A stretch of DNA of 64,000 nucleotides from an uncultured Caulobacteraceae bacterium (GTDB lineage Bacteria; Pseudomonadota; Alphaproteobacteria; Caulobacterales; Caulobacteraceae): assembly GCA_903872075.1 (NCBI GenBank), contig CAIQJF010000072.1:53546-117545 (forward strand), read 5' to 3'. This document shows, piece after piece, positions 8,925-18,551 of this stretch. The notes under the pieces were generated by a model that worked only from the letters and a program-made list of their open reading frames with translations, did no database searches and was not told the DNA's origin. Made by a program: the position numbers and the translations under genes. The stretch's first letter is position 1; each line of letters opens with the position of its first letter.

Positions 8925-9863
8925 ATGGACACCCTGGCCGTGGTCATCGAAGAACCCGAGCGCCTTTCCCTGCGCCGCCTCACGCTCAAACCCGTCGCCG
9001 ATGACGATCTGGTGGTCGAGGTGCGGTGGAGCGGAATCAGCACTGGCACCGAGCGCCTGCTGTGGAGCGGCCGCATGCCGCCGTTCCCGGGCATGGGCTA
9101 TCCGCTCGTCCCCGGCTACGAATCGGTTGGCCGCGTGATCGACGCCGGCGCCGCGTCGCGGGACCGGATCGGCCAGACCGTGTTCGTGCCGGGCTCCTCC
9201 GGGTTCGAGGACGCCAGGGGCCTGTTTGGCGGCGCCGCCCGCCGGCTTGTGGTCGGCGGGGCCCGGGCGCCCGAGATCGCGGAGTCGCTCGGCGACCAGG
9301 GTGTGCTCATCGCCCTGGCGGCCACGGCCCGGCACGCCCTCGCCGCCGGCGCCGCGCCGGTCGATCTGATTGTCGGCCATGGCGTTCTGGGCCGCCTTCT
9401 GGCGCGGATCGCCGTGGCCATGGGGGGGCCGCCGCCGACGGTCTGGGAGACCAACGCCCAGCGCCGCGCCGGGGCCGCCGGCTATGCGGTCATCCACCCG
9501 GATGAAGACCCACGCCGGGACTACCGGGCGATCTATGACGTCAGCGGCGATTCGAAACTGCTCAACACCCTGATCGGCCGGCTCGCCCGGGGCGGAGAGG
9601 TGGTGCTGGCGGGGTTCTATGATCAGCCCCTCTCCTTCGATTTTCCGCCGGCCTTCATGCGCGAGGCGCGCCTGCGCGTCGCCGCCGAATGGTCGCCGCC
9701 GGACCTCGCCGCCACCACGGAACTGATCGCCGGCGGGGGGCTGTCGCTGGACGGCCTCATCACCCACCGCGTCCGGGCTTCCGACGCGGATCAGGCCTAT
9801 CGCACCGCCTTCGGCGACGCCGCCTGCCTCAAGATGGTGCTCGACTGGAGTGAGGCGTCGTGA
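8925..9863 (+). CDS. bchC: Bacteriochlorophyllide a dehydrogenase BchC
   Basis: 312 aa MDR-family protein; SGISTGTERLLWSG, YPLVPGYESVGRV; position before bchXYZ. Confidence 0.94.
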   Translation: MDTLAVVIEEPERLSLRRLTLKPVADDDLVVEVRWSGISTGTERLLWSGRMPPFPGMGYPLVPGYESVGRVIDAGAASRDRIGQTVFVPGSSGFEDARGLFGGAARRLVVGGARAPEIAESLGDQGVLIALAATARHALAAGAAPVDLIVGHGVLGRLLARIAVAMGGPPPTVWETNAQRRAGAAGYAVIHPDEDPRRDYRAIYDVSGDSKLLNTLIGRLARGGEVVLAGFYDQPLSFDFPPAFMREARLRVAAEWSPPDLAATTELIAGGGLSLDGLITHRVRASDADQAYRTAFGDAACLKMVLDWSEAS

Positions 9864-9899
9864 TCGCCGGCAGGCGCGGCATTGTGCACCCGGCTTGTC

Positions 9900-9943
9900 C
9901 GTACATTTGGATTGACAAGTCAGACCGTCAATTTAGTTTGACA
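9900..9943. promoter_or_regulatory. Tandem PpsR/CrtJ-like operators (9900-9917 and 9926-9943)
   Basis: CGT-ACATTTGGATTG-ACA and CGT-CAATTTAGTTTG-ACA; each half-site pair spaced by 12 nt, boxes separated by 8 bp; one mismatch each to TGT-N12-ACA. Confidence 0.65.
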
Positions 9944-9993
9944 CTTGAGGCTTTGGTAAGGTGGCCATGTCGCCGCCTTCGGGAGGGGACCTG

Positions 9994-10113
9994 ATGAATC
10001 TCCTTGATATGCGGCCCGGGTCCTTCGGAGCGACGTCCGTTCAGACTCGCGACGCGATCCAGGCCGCGAATCGATCCCGAACGCCGGCGCCTAAGGGGAG
10101 ACTGGACGGATGA
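9994..10113 (+). CDS. 39-aa upstream ORF translationally coupled to bchX
   Basis: MNLLDMRPGSFGATSVQTRDAIQAANRSRTPAPKGRLDG*; GGGAGGGG ribosome-binding site 5' of the ATG; stop overlaps bchX start as ATGA; absent from the ORF track. Confidence 0.5.
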   Translation: MNLLDMRPGSFGATSVQTRDAIQAANRSRTPAPKGRLDG

Positions 10114-11099
10114 GCGTTACTCTGATCGTCAATCGCGCCTTGCGGCAGGAAGCCGAGATCGAGCCGGATCCCGTGCACACCGGACCGGTGACCAAGGAAA
10201 CCCAGGTCATCGCCATCTACGGCAAGGGCGGCAGCGGCAAAAGCTTCGCCCTGTCGAACCTGAGCTACATGATGGCCCAGCAGGGCAAGCGCGTTCTGCT
10301 GATCGGCTGCGATCCGAAGTCCGACACCACCTCCCTGCTGTTCGGCGGCAAGTCCTGCCCGACGATCATCGAAACCTCGGCCAAGAAGAAGCTGGCCGGC
10401 GAAGAGGTGCGAATCGAGGATGTCTGCTTCACCCGCGACGGCGTGTTCGCCATGGAGCTGGGCGGACCGGAAGTCGGGCGCGGCTGCGGCGGCCGCGGCA
10501 TCATCCATGGGTTCGAACTGCTCGAAAAACTCGGTTTCCATGACTGGGGCTTCGACTATGTCCTGCTGGACTTCCTGGGTGACGTGGTCTGCGGCGGCTT
10601 CGGCCTGCCGATCGCCCGGGACATGTGCCAGAAGGTGATCGTCGTCGGGTCCAACGACCTGCAGTCGCTCTATGTGGCCAACAACGTCTGCTCCGCGGTG
10701 GAATATTTCCGCAAACTCGGCGGCAATGTCGGCGTCGCCGGCATGCTGATCAACAAGGACGACGGCACGGGCGAGGCTCAGGCCTTCGCCGAGACCGTGG
10801 GCATCCCCGTCCTCGCCGCCATCCCTGCCGACGAAGATATCCGGCGCAAGTCGGCCAACTATCAGATCATCGGCAAGCCGGGCGACCGTTGGGCCCCGTT
10901 GTTCGAGGCCCTGGCGATCAACGTGGCGGAAGCCCCGCCGGTGCGCCCCAAGCCCCTGACCCAGGACGGGCTTCTGGGCCTGTTCGCGCCCGATCAGACC
11001 GGCGGCGACTTTGTCCTCAGGCCGGCCACCCAGGCCGACATGCGCGGCGGCGTGTTCGCCGACAAACAGTCCCTCGAAGTGATCTACGACTCCGTGTGA
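10110..11099 (+). CDS. bchX: Chlorophyllide a reductase iron protein subunit X
   Basis: 329 aa NifH-like; YGKGGSGKSFALSNL, GCDPKSDTTSLLFGG, GGPEVGRGCGGRGII. Confidence 0.97.
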   Translation: MSVTLIVNRALRQEAEIEPDPVHTGPVTKETQVIAIYGKGGSGKSFALSNLSYMMAQQGKRVLLIGCDPKSDTTSLLFGGKSCPTIIETSAKKKLAGEEVRIEDVCFTRDGVFAMELGGPEVGRGCGGRGIIHGFELLEKLGFHDWGFDYVLLDFLGDVVCGGFGLPIARDMCQKVIVVGSNDLQSLYVANNVCSAVEYFRKLGGNVGVAGMLINKDDGTGEAQAFAETVGIPVLAAIPADEDIRRKSANYQIIGKPGDRWAPLFEALAINVAEAPPVRPKPLTQDGLLGLFAPDQTGGDFVLRPATQADMRGGVFADKQSLEVIYDSV

Positions 11100-11160
11100 G
11101 GAAGAGATGCGGAAATATCTCTTCGCGGAACCCCATGATGCTCCCCCGGAGGATTCAGGC

Positions 11161-12657
11161 GTGACGACCGCGACTTCTCCGACGGCGACGGCGGACGGCT
11201 GCCACGCCGGCGCCGATGAAATGCGCAAGGCCGCCGACGCGGCCGGCAAGTCCGAGGTGCTGGAACGCTATGCGGCCGACTATCCGAAGGGACCGCACGA
11301 TCAGCCCCAGAGCATGTGCCCGGCGTTCGGATCGCTGCGGGTGGGCCTGCGGATGCGCCGCACGGCCACGATCCTTTCCGGGTCGGCCTGCTGCGTCTAC
11401 GGCCTGACGTTCACGTCACACTTCTACGGCGCGCGCCGGACCGTGGGCTATGTGCCGTTCAACTCCGAAACCCTGGTGACGGGCAAGCTGTTCGAGGACA
11501 TCCGCGAGGCGGTGTTCCAACTGGCTGATCCGGAGCTTTACGACACGGTGATCGTCACCAATCTCTGCGTGCCCACCGCCTCTGGCGTGCCGCTCCAACT
11601 GCTGCCCAAGGAAATCAATGGCGTCCGGATCGTCGGGATCGACGTGCCCGGATTCGGCGTTCCCACCCATGCCGAAGCCAAGGACGTCCTGGCCGGGGCG
11701 ATGTTGAAATATGCGCGCGGCGAGGCTGAGCAGGGTCCCGTGGCCGCGCCCCGGGAACGCTCCGACAAGCCGACCATCACGCTCCTGGGCGAGATGTTTC
11801 CCGCCGATCCGGTAGGCATCGGCATGTTGCTGGCGCCGCTGGGACTGGCGGCCGGTCCCGTGGTGCCGACGCGCGAGTGGCGCGAACTCTACGCCGCGCT
11901 CGACTGCGCCGCCGTGGCCGCCATCCATCCGCACTACACCGCCTCGGTGCGGGAGTTCACGGCGGCCGGCCGGGCCATTGTGGGTTCGGCGCCGGTCGGC
12001 TGCGACGGTACGGCCGCCTGGCTGGATTCCATCGGCCAGGCCTGCGGCATCGCCCAGTCGCAGGTTGACGCCGCCAAGAACCGCTTCCTGCCCGCCATTC
12101 AGGGCGCACTGGCCGCCGCGCCGATCAAGGGCCGGGTCACCGTGAGCGGCTATGAAGGCTCGGAACTGCTCGTCGCCCGGCTGCTGATCGAAAGCGGCGC
12201 GGACGTTCCCTATGTCGGGTCGGCCTGCCCCCGCACCCCTTGGTCCGAGCCGGATCGCCAATGGCTTGAAGCCCGGGGCGTGAGGGTTCAGTTCCGCGCA
12301 TCTCTGGAGCAGGACATCGCGGCGGTCGAGGAGTTCGGGCCGGATCTGGCCATCGGCACCACGCCGGTCGTCCAGCACGCCAAGCAGAAGTCGATCCCCG
12401 CCCTCTATTTCACCAACCTCATCTCCGCCCGCCCCCTCATGGGCCCGGCGGGCGCCGGTTCCCTGGCCCAGGTCATCAACGCGGCCCTGGGCAACAAGGG
12501 CCGCTTTGAAGCCATGAGTGCGTTCTTTGACGGCGTCGGAGTCGGCCACGCCACGGGCGTCTGGGAAGACACGCCCGTCGATCGGCCCGAGTTCAAGGCT
12601 CGCTACGCCAAGACCGCCGCGGCCCTGCGCGCCCAGGAAGAGGCGGTGGGCACATGA
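11161..12657 (+). CDS. bchY: Chlorophyllide a reductase subunit Y
   Basis: [43 protein letters not shown] at 11161 preceded by GGAGGA preferred over ORF-track ATG 11107. Confidence 0.95.
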   Translation: MTTATSPTATADGCHAGADEMRKAADAAGKSEVLERYAADYPKGPHDQPQSMCPAFGSLRVGLRMRRTATILSGSACCVYGLTFTSHFYGARRTVGYVPFNSETLVTGKLFEDIREAVFQLADPELYDTVIVTNLCVPTASGVPLQLLPKEINGVRIVGIDVPGFGVPTHAEAKDVLAGAMLKYARGEAEQGPVAAPRERSDKPTITLLGEMFPADPVGIGMLLAPLGLAAGPVVPTREWRELYAALDCAAVAAIHPHYTASVREFTAAGRAIVGSAPVGCDGTAAWLDSIGQACGIAQSQVDAAKNRFLPAIQGALAAAPIKGRVTVSGYEGSELLVARLLIESGADVPYVGSACPRTPWSEPDRQWLEARGVRVQFRASLEQDIAAVEEFGPDLAIGTTPVVQHAKQKSIPALYFTNLISARPLMGPAGAGSLAQVINAALGNKGRFEAMSAFFDGVGVGHATGVWEDTPVDRPEFKARYAKTAAALRAQEEAVGT

Positions 12658-14108
12658 CCCTCGTCCTCGATCACGATCGGGCCGGCGGCTACTGGGGCGC
12701 GGTCTACGCCTTCACGGCGATCAAGGGCCTGCAGGTCATCATCGACGGTCCGGTGGGCTGCGAGAATCTGCCGGTGACCTCGGTGCTGCACTACACCGAT
12801 GGCCTGCCGCCCCATGAACTGCCGATTGTCGTCACGGGCCTGGGCGAAGAGGAACTGGGTCAGACCGGCACAGAAGGCGCGATGAAGCGCGCCTGGCGGA
12901 CCCTCGACAGGGATCTGCCGGCGGTGGTTGTCACCGGCTCGATCGCCGAGATGATCGGCGGCGGGGTGACGCCCGAAGGCACCAACATCCAGCGCTTCCT
13001 GCCGCGCACCATCGACGAGGACCAGTGGCAGAGCGCCAATCGGGCCCTGACCTGGCTGTGGACGCAGTTCGGTCCGAAGAAGGCGATCAAGGCCCGTCCG
13101 CGCGTTGAAGGCGAGAAGCCGAAGGTCAATATCATCGGGCCGATCTACGGCATGTTCAACCTGGCCTCGGACCTGGCCGAGATCCGGCGGCTGATCGAAG
13201 GCATCGGCGCCCAGGTGAACATGACCTTCCCGCTGGGGAGTCACCTGGCCGACATCCGCAAGCTGGCGGACGCCGAGGTCAATGTCTGCATGTACCGGGA
13301 GTTCGGCCGTCAGCTCTGTGAGACCCTGGAGCGCCCCTATCTGCAGGCGCCCATCGGGCTGGAGTCCACGACCAAATTCCTGCGGACCCTGGGCGAGATG
13401 CTGGGGCTGGATCCGGAACCGTTCATCGAGCGGGAAAAGCACACCACGATCAAGCCGATCTGGGACCTGTGGCGCTCGGTGACCCAGGACTTCTTCGGCA
13501 CCGCCAGCTTCGCCATTGTCGCCAACGAGACCTACGCCCGGGGCGTGCGGAACTTCCTCGAGACCGACATGGGCCTGCCCTGCGCGTTCGCTTTCGCCCG
13601 CACCGCCGGGGTCAAGCCGGACAACGCCGCTGTACAGCGCGCCATCCGCGAGACCCCGCCGCTGGTGATGTTCGGCAGCATCAATGAGCGGATGTACATG
13701 GCCGAGGCGGGCTCACGGGCGACCTGGGTTCCCGCCTCCTTCCCCGGGGCGATCATCCGCCGTCACACCGGCACGCCGTTCATGGGCTACTCGGGCGCGA
13801 CCTACCTGATCCAGGAGGTCTGCAACGCCCTCTTCGACACGCTGTTCCACATTCTGCCGCTGGCCAGCCAGATGGACCGGGTCGAGGCCACCCCGGCCCG
13901 GCGTCACGTGGAATTGCCGTGGGATGACGCGGCCAAGGCGGCGCTCGACCGCCTCGTCGAGGCCCAGCCGGTTCTGGTGCGGATTTCGGCCGCCAAACGG
14001 CTGCGGGACGCGGCCGAGCGCGCCGCGCGCCTGGACGGAGACACGCGGGTCACGGCTGAGCGCGTAGCAAAGGCTCACGCCGGCTTGATGGCGGGGCAAC
14101 CCGCGTGA
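12654..14108 (+). CDS. bchZ: Chlorophyllide a reductase subunit Z
   Basis: 484 aa; [48 protein letters not shown] overlap with bchY. Confidence 0.97.
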   Translation: MTLVLDHDRAGGYWGAVYAFTAIKGLQVIIDGPVGCENLPVTSVLHYTDGLPPHELPIVVTGLGEEELGQTGTEGAMKRAWRTLDRDLPAVVVTGSIAEMIGGGVTPEGTNIQRFLPRTIDEDQWQSANRALTWLWTQFGPKKAIKARPRVEGEKPKVNIIGPIYGMFNLASDLAEIRRLIEGIGAQVNMTFPLGSHLADIRKLADAEVNVCMYREFGRQLCETLERPYLQAPIGLESTTKFLRTLGEMLGLDPEPFIEREKHTTIKPIWDLWRSVTQDFFGTASFAIVANETYARGVRNFLETDMGLPCAFAFARTAGVKPDNAAVQRAIRETPPLVMFGSINERMYMAEAGSRATWVPASFPGAIIRRHTGTPFMGYSGATYLIQEVCNALFDTLFHILPLASQMDRVEATPARRHVELPWDDAAKAALDRLVEAQPVLVRISAAKRLRDAAERAARLDGDTRVTAERVAKAHAGLMAGQPA

Positions 14109-14298
14109 CCCAAGCCTTCCGCATACGACGCAACTCAGACGCTGGACCGCCGATCTTCGGCCGCGCCGGAGCGCAACCAAACGGGGCCGCGGCCGACGCC
14201 CCCCCAGCCAATGTCTCGATGATGGTCGTCGCGACAGACTTCGCTGTGAACGCAAGCCCGAGGTTCGGACAGGCAGCAGCGGGATAGGAGGAGAAGTT

Positions 14299-14529
14299 AT
14301 GGCAGATAGAGATTCCAGTACAGGCAGCCTGTCCGGCCTCACCGAGGCCGAAGCGAAGGAGTTCCACAGGATCTTCCTCGGAAGCTTCGTGCTGTTCGTG
14401 ATGCTCGCGGTCACCGCACACATTCTGGTCTGGGCATGGCGTCCCTGGTTCCCGGGCGCTCACGGTTATGCCGAGGCGGTTGTCGGAGCGAAGATGGCGC
14501 TCGCCCCCGTCCTCGCGCACTTCGCTTAA
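14299..14529 (+). CDS. pufB: LH1 (B870) beta subunit PufB
   Basis: 76 aa; [39 protein letters not shown]; strong RBS GGAGGAG. Confidence 0.96.
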   Translation: MADRDSSTGSLSGLTEAEAKEFHRIFLGSFVLFVMLAVTAHILVWAWRPWFPGAHGYAEAVVGAKMALAPVLAHFA

Positions 14530-14541
14530 AGGAGAGAGAAC

Positions 14542-14751
14542 ATGTGGAGACTTTGGCTGCTTTTCGATCCGCGCCGCGTACTCGTCGCGCTGTTCGCGTT
14601 CCTGTTCGGTTTGGCAATCCTGCTGCATTTCGTCGTGCTCGGCACCCCTCGGTTCAACTGGATCGAAGGCCCGACGGCGAAGAAGCCGGCCCCCGCCGCC
14701 GCCCTCGCGCCCAATCTCGATCCGGCCAAGGCGCCGGTCGCGTCGGCCTAG
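14542..14751 (+). CDS. pufA: LH1 (B870) alpha subunit PufA
   Basis: 69 aa; MWRLWLLFDPRRVLVALFAFLFGLAILLHFVVLGTPRFNWIEG. Confidence 0.96.
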   Translation: MWRLWLLFDPRRVLVALFAFLFGLAILLHFVVLGTPRFNWIEGPTAKKPAPAAALAPNLDPAKAPVASA

Positions 14752-14809
14752 GCGACCGCGGTCGCCATGGGCGGCGGGCGCATCGCGGCTTGACCACGTG
14801 CGCCCGCCG
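14751..14809 (+). promoter_or_regulatory. Intercistronic pufA-pufL hairpins (likely RNA-stability elements)
   Basis: GGCGACC-GC-GGTCGCC (14751-14766) and CGGCGGGCGCA...TGCGCCCGCCG (14772-14809, 11-bp perfect stem), no T-tract. Confidence 0.7.
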
Positions 14810-14883
14810 TCCGGCTGACTGACTGACGGACTAGAGGAACGTTGTTCCAACCCTTCGAATGATAACGGGCGGAGATATCGACG

Positions 14884-15708
14884 ATGGCCCTGCTGAGCTT
14901 TGAACGAAAATATCGGGTGCGAGGCGGCACGCTGATCGGCGGCGACCTCTTCGACTTCTGGGTGGGGCCTTTCTATGTCGGTTTCTTCGGCGTCACCGCC
15001 GCACTCTGCGCCGCGGTCGGCACCGCCCTGATCGTCTACGGGGCGTCGCTCGGACCGACCTGGGATATCTGGCGGATCAGCATTGATCCACCTGACGTCA
15101 GCTATGGCCTGCGCCTGGCGCCTCTGCAGGAGGGCGGGCTCTGGCAAGTCATCACCTTCTTCGCCCTGGGATCGTTCGTGTCCTGGGCCCTGCGGGAAGT
15201 CGAGATCGCCCGCAAGCTCGGCATAGGCCTGCATGTCCCGGTGGCCTTCAGCATGGCCATCTTCGCCTATTTCACCCTGGAGGTGATCCGTCCGATCTGG
15301 ATGGGCGCGTGGGGCTACGGCTTTCCCTACGGCATCTTCAGTCACCTGGAGTGGGTGTCCAACACTGGATATAAGTATGTGAATTTTCACTACAATCCGG
15401 TTCACATGGTGGCCATTACCCTGTTCTTCACCACCACTTTCGCCCTGGCGCTGCACGGATCGTTGATCCTCTCCGCCGTCAATCCCGGCAAGGGTGAAGA
15501 GGTGAAGACGCCGGAACACGAAGACAGCTTCTTCCGCGACGTGATGGGCTACTCCATCGGCACGCTCGGCATTCACCGCCTGGGCCTGTTCCTCGCTCTG
15601 TCGGCGGTGTTCTTCAGCGCCGTCTGCATCGTCATCAGTGGCCCCATCTGGTCCCAAGGCTGGCCGGAGTGGTGGAACTGGTGGAAAAATCTTCCGATCT
15701 GGAGCTAG
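14884..15708 (+). CDS. pufL: Photosynthetic reaction centre L subunit
   Basis: 274 aa; [36 protein letters not shown] ... [10 protein letters not shown]. Confidence 0.98.
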   Translation: MALLSFERKYRVRGGTLIGGDLFDFWVGPFYVGFFGVTAALCAAVGTALIVYGASLGPTWDIWRISIDPPDVSYGLRLAPLQEGGLWQVITFFALGSFVSWALREVEIARKLGIGLHVPVAFSMAIFAYFTLEVIRPIWMGAWGYGFPYGIFSHLEWVSNTGYKYVNFHYNPVHMVAITLFFTTTFALALHGSLILSAVNPGKGEEVKTPEHEDSFFRDVMGYSIGTLGIHRLGLFLALSAVFFSAVCIVISGPIWSQGWPEWWNWWKNLPIWS

Positions 15709-15722
15709 GGGAGTTCAAATCC

Positions 15723-16649
15723 GTGGCTAGCTATCAAAACATCTTCACCCAGGTTCAGGTCCGCGGCCCCGCCGAGATGGGCGTGCCGCTGGGTCGTGGG
15801 CAAATGGCCCGAGAGGGTCGTCCCTTCTTCTTCCGGCTGCTGGGCATTATCGGTAACGCCCAGATCGGCCCCATCTACCTCGGGATGACCGGCGCCCTGT
15901 CCCTGCTGTTCGGCTTCATCGCGTTCGAGATCATCGGTCTCAACATGTTGGCGTCGGTGAAGTGGAACTGGGTCGAGTTCATTCGGCAACTGCCATGGCT
16001 GGGCCTGCAGCCGCCGGCCCCGGAATATGGGCTCACATTGTTCCCCCCGCTCGCGCAGGGCGGCTGGTGGCTCATGACCGGCTTCTTCCTGACCGCCTCG
16101 CTGATCCTGTGGTGGGTGCGGACCTACCTGCGCGCGCGGGCCCTGGGCCTCGGGACGCATGTCGCCTGGGCGTTCGCCTCAGCCATCTGGCTCTATCTGG
16201 TTCTGGGCTTCATTCGTCCGATCCTGATGGGCTCATGGAGCGAGGCAGTGCCGTTCGGCATCTTCCCGCACCTGGACTGGGTGGGATCCTTCTCCATCCG
16301 CTATGGCAACCTGTTCTATAATCCCTTCCACTGCTTCTCGATCGCCTTCCTCTACGGGTCGACCCTGCTGTTCGCCATGCACGCCGCCACAATCCTGGCG
16401 GTGAGCCGTTACGGCGGCGACCGGGAGCTGGAGCAGATCACCGACCGCGGAACGGCGTCGGAGCGCGCGGCCCTGTTCTGGCGATGGACCATGGGCTTCA
16501 ACGCCACCATGGAATCCATCCACCGCTGGGCCTGGTGGTTCGCCGTGCTCACCCCGCTGACCGGCGGCATAGGCATCCTGCTCACCGGCACCGTGGTGGA
16601 CGACTGGCACACCTGGGCGGTAACCCACCACTACGCCTTCACCGAGTAG
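15723..16649 (+). CDS. pufM: Photosynthetic reaction centre M subunit
   Basis: GTG start at 15723 gives [46 protein letters not shown]; 308 aa. Confidence 0.98.
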   Translation: MASYQNIFTQVQVRGPAEMGVPLGRGQMAREGRPFFFRLLGIIGNAQIGPIYLGMTGALSLLFGFIAFEIIGLNMLASVKWNWVEFIRQLPWLGLQPPAPEYGLTLFPPLAQGGWWLMTGFFLTASLILWWVRTYLRARALGLGTHVAWAFASAIWLYLVLGFIRPILMGSWSEAVPFGIFPHLDWVGSFSIRYGNLFYNPFHCFSIAFLYGSTLLFAMHAATILAVSRYGGDRELEQITDRGTASERAALFWRWTMGFNATMESIHRWAWWFAVLTPLTGGIGILLTGTVVDDWHTWAVTHHYAFTE

Positions 16650-16704
16650 GCGCGGCGTCGAGCCGGACCCGCCTGAGGGGGAGGGTTCGCGCATCGCGCA
16701 CTCG

Positions 16705-16743
16705 GAGGCCTCGAGGCTCACGCCTCGGGGCCTCTTTTCTTTT
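16705..16743 (+). terminator. Rho-independent terminator after pufM
   Basis: GAGGCCTCGAGGC-TCAC-GCCTCGGGGCCTC followed by TTTTCTTTT; one G-T wobble. Confidence 0.88.
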
Positions 16744-17004
16744 GGGGGAGGCCGTCGCGACCTGGCCATCGAGCGTCGCGGGCGACATTCGGAGCGCTCA
16801 GAGCGCCCTGTAGACCGCGCGGTTGGAAGGCGTTGACCTGACATCAGGGATGCGAATGCGGGGCGGGGAGCGGTGCAGCGCGGCCTCGCGGTGCGCCGGG
16901 AGGGGCCTGCTCCCTCGCCGGCCAGGATCAGAGTTTCGAGACGAGCGCCAAGGCTGTCGTGGCCACATGACCGCGTGCTGCGGCCGGCGGCCGCGAGCGA
17001 GACC

Positions 17005-18396
17005 TCAGGCCGGCGATTCGACCCGGCGGCGGCGCAGCAATGGGAACATGGCGGCCAGGGTCACGATCAGCAGGGCCATTTCGAGCCCATAGACGAAATC
17101 ATAGCCCGCGGCCGGCCCCAGCCCGTCCGGACTGAAACCGCCGGCGATGACATCGCGCAGGATTCCGCCCAACGCGATCGCCAGCCCCGCCGATGTCGCC
17201 TGCACGGCGCCCCAGGCCCCAAGCGCCAGGCCCGTCTGATCCTTGGGCGCCATGTTCATGGTGGCCGTCAGGGTGCCGTGGCTGAACAGACCGCCGCCGA
17301 ACCCGATCAGAAGCGTACCGACGCCGAAGAAGAGCGGACTATGCAGCGGGGCCGCGAGCACGACGGCCATGAAGGCCGGAAGGCCGACGAGGGCGCCCGA
17401 ACTGGCCATGCGGAAGGGATCAGCGCCGCGGCTCAGCACCCGCGAGGCCAGACCGAAGCCAGCCACCGCGCCCAAGGCGAGCGTGGCGGTCAATTTGGTG
17501 GTCGCCCCAACCGTCAGGTGAAGCACCTGGCCGCCATAAGGTTCGAGCAGTACGTCCTCCATGCTGAAAGCCATGGTGCCCACCCCCACGGCGATCAGGC
17601 GGCGCAGAGCGTGGCCGCCATGGATGAAGCTCGCCCAGGAGTCGCGAAATTCGGGCGGCGCGGCTTCGGCCTGCCCTCGCCAGGCGTGGCGGGTCTCCTG
17701 TTTCCACACCGCCGCGACGTTGAGAATCATCGTCGCCAGCGCTGCCCCCTGGATCACCTGGATGAGGCGGCCATTTGTGAAGTCCGCCAGCAGGGCGCCG
17801 AACAGCAGGGCGCTGGCGATCATGCCGAGCGCCAGCATCACATACATCAACCCGACCACCTTGGGCCGGGACTCGGCCGGCGCGAGATCCGTCGCCAAGG
17901 CCAGACCGACCGTCTGGATCGTATGCAGGCCCGCGCCGGTCAGCAGGAAGGCGACGCCCGCGCCCAGATAGCCGATCCACTTCGGCGCATGGGCGGCCTG
18001 GCCCGACCCTGCGAGAACCAGGATGGCGAAAGGCATGATCGCCAGCCCGCCGAACTGCGCCAGGGTGCCGTTCCAGATGAAGGGGACGCGCCGCCATCCC
18101 AGCGCGGATTTATGGACATCGGAACGAAAGCCGATGATGGCCCGGAACGGCGCGAACAACAGCGGAAGCGAGATCATCACCGCCACCAGCGAGGCGGGCA
18201 CGCCGAGTTCGACGATCATCACCCGGTTGAGGGTTCCCACCAGCAGCACCAGGGCCATGCCGACCGACACCTGGAACAACGAGAGTCTCAGCAGTCGCGA
18301 CAGCGGAAGGTCGGGCGTCGCGGCGTCGGCGAACGGCAGAAAGCGCGGGCCGAGGGAGGCCAGGCGCCGGATGAGCACGTTCTTGACCGGGTTCAT
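17005..18396 (-). CDS. pucC: PucC/LhaA-family light-harvesting complex assembly (BCD) transporter
   Basis: 463 aa multi-TM; RLSLFQVSVGMALVLLVGTLNRVMIVELGVPASLVAVMISLPLLFAPFRAIIGFRSD; downstream of pucBA. Confidence 0.93.
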   Translation of the reverse strand: MNPVKNVLIRRLASLGPRFLPFADAATPDLPLSRLLRLSLFQVSVGMALVLLVGTLNRVMIVELGVPASLVAVMISLPLLFAPFRAIIGFRSDVHKSALGWRRVPFIWNGTLAQFGGLAIMPFAILVLAGSGQAAHAPKWIGYLGAGVAFLLTGAGLHTIQTVGLALATDLAPAESRPKVVGLMYVMLALGMIASALLFGALLADFTNGRLIQVIQGAALATMILNVAAVWKQETRHAWRGQAEAAPPEFRDSWASFIHGGHALRRLIAVGVGTMAFSMEDVLLEPYGGQVLHLTVGATTKLTATLALGAVAGFGLASRVLSRGADPFRMASSGALVGLPAFMAVVLAAPLHSPLFFGVGTLLIGFGGGLFSHGTLTATMNMAPKDQTGLALGAWGAVQATSAGLAIALGGILRDVIAGGFSPDGLGPAAGYDFVYGLEMALLIVTLAAMFPLLRRRRVESPA

Positions 18397-18488
18397 CGCG
18401 TCCTCAAACCCACCGGCACACTCCCAGGTCTTGCCGGGCTACGCCCGGCCCTATTTGGCCCGACGACGCATCATCTCGCGACGCCGGG

Positions 18489-18527
18489 AAAAAAACAGGG
18501 GCCGGGATCGCGAGATCCCGGCCCCTG
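18489..18527 (-). terminator. Rho-independent terminator/attenuator between pucA and pucC
   Basis: On minus strand CAGGGGCCGGGATC-TCGC-GATCCCGGCCCCTG (14-bp perfect stem) followed by TTTTTTT. Confidence 0.9.
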
Positions 18528-18551
18528 CCCAGGCCTTCAGTCGGGCCGGGA

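Noticed and set aside
14200-14298. PpsR-type operator directly upstream of pufB (TGTC...GACA)
   Set aside because: Arms are 19 nt apart, not compatible with TGT-N12-ACA.
14050-15657. 535-aa minus-strand ORF across pufBAL
   Set aside because: Covers pufB, pufA and pufL antisense and their intergenic hairpins; not plausible as coding.
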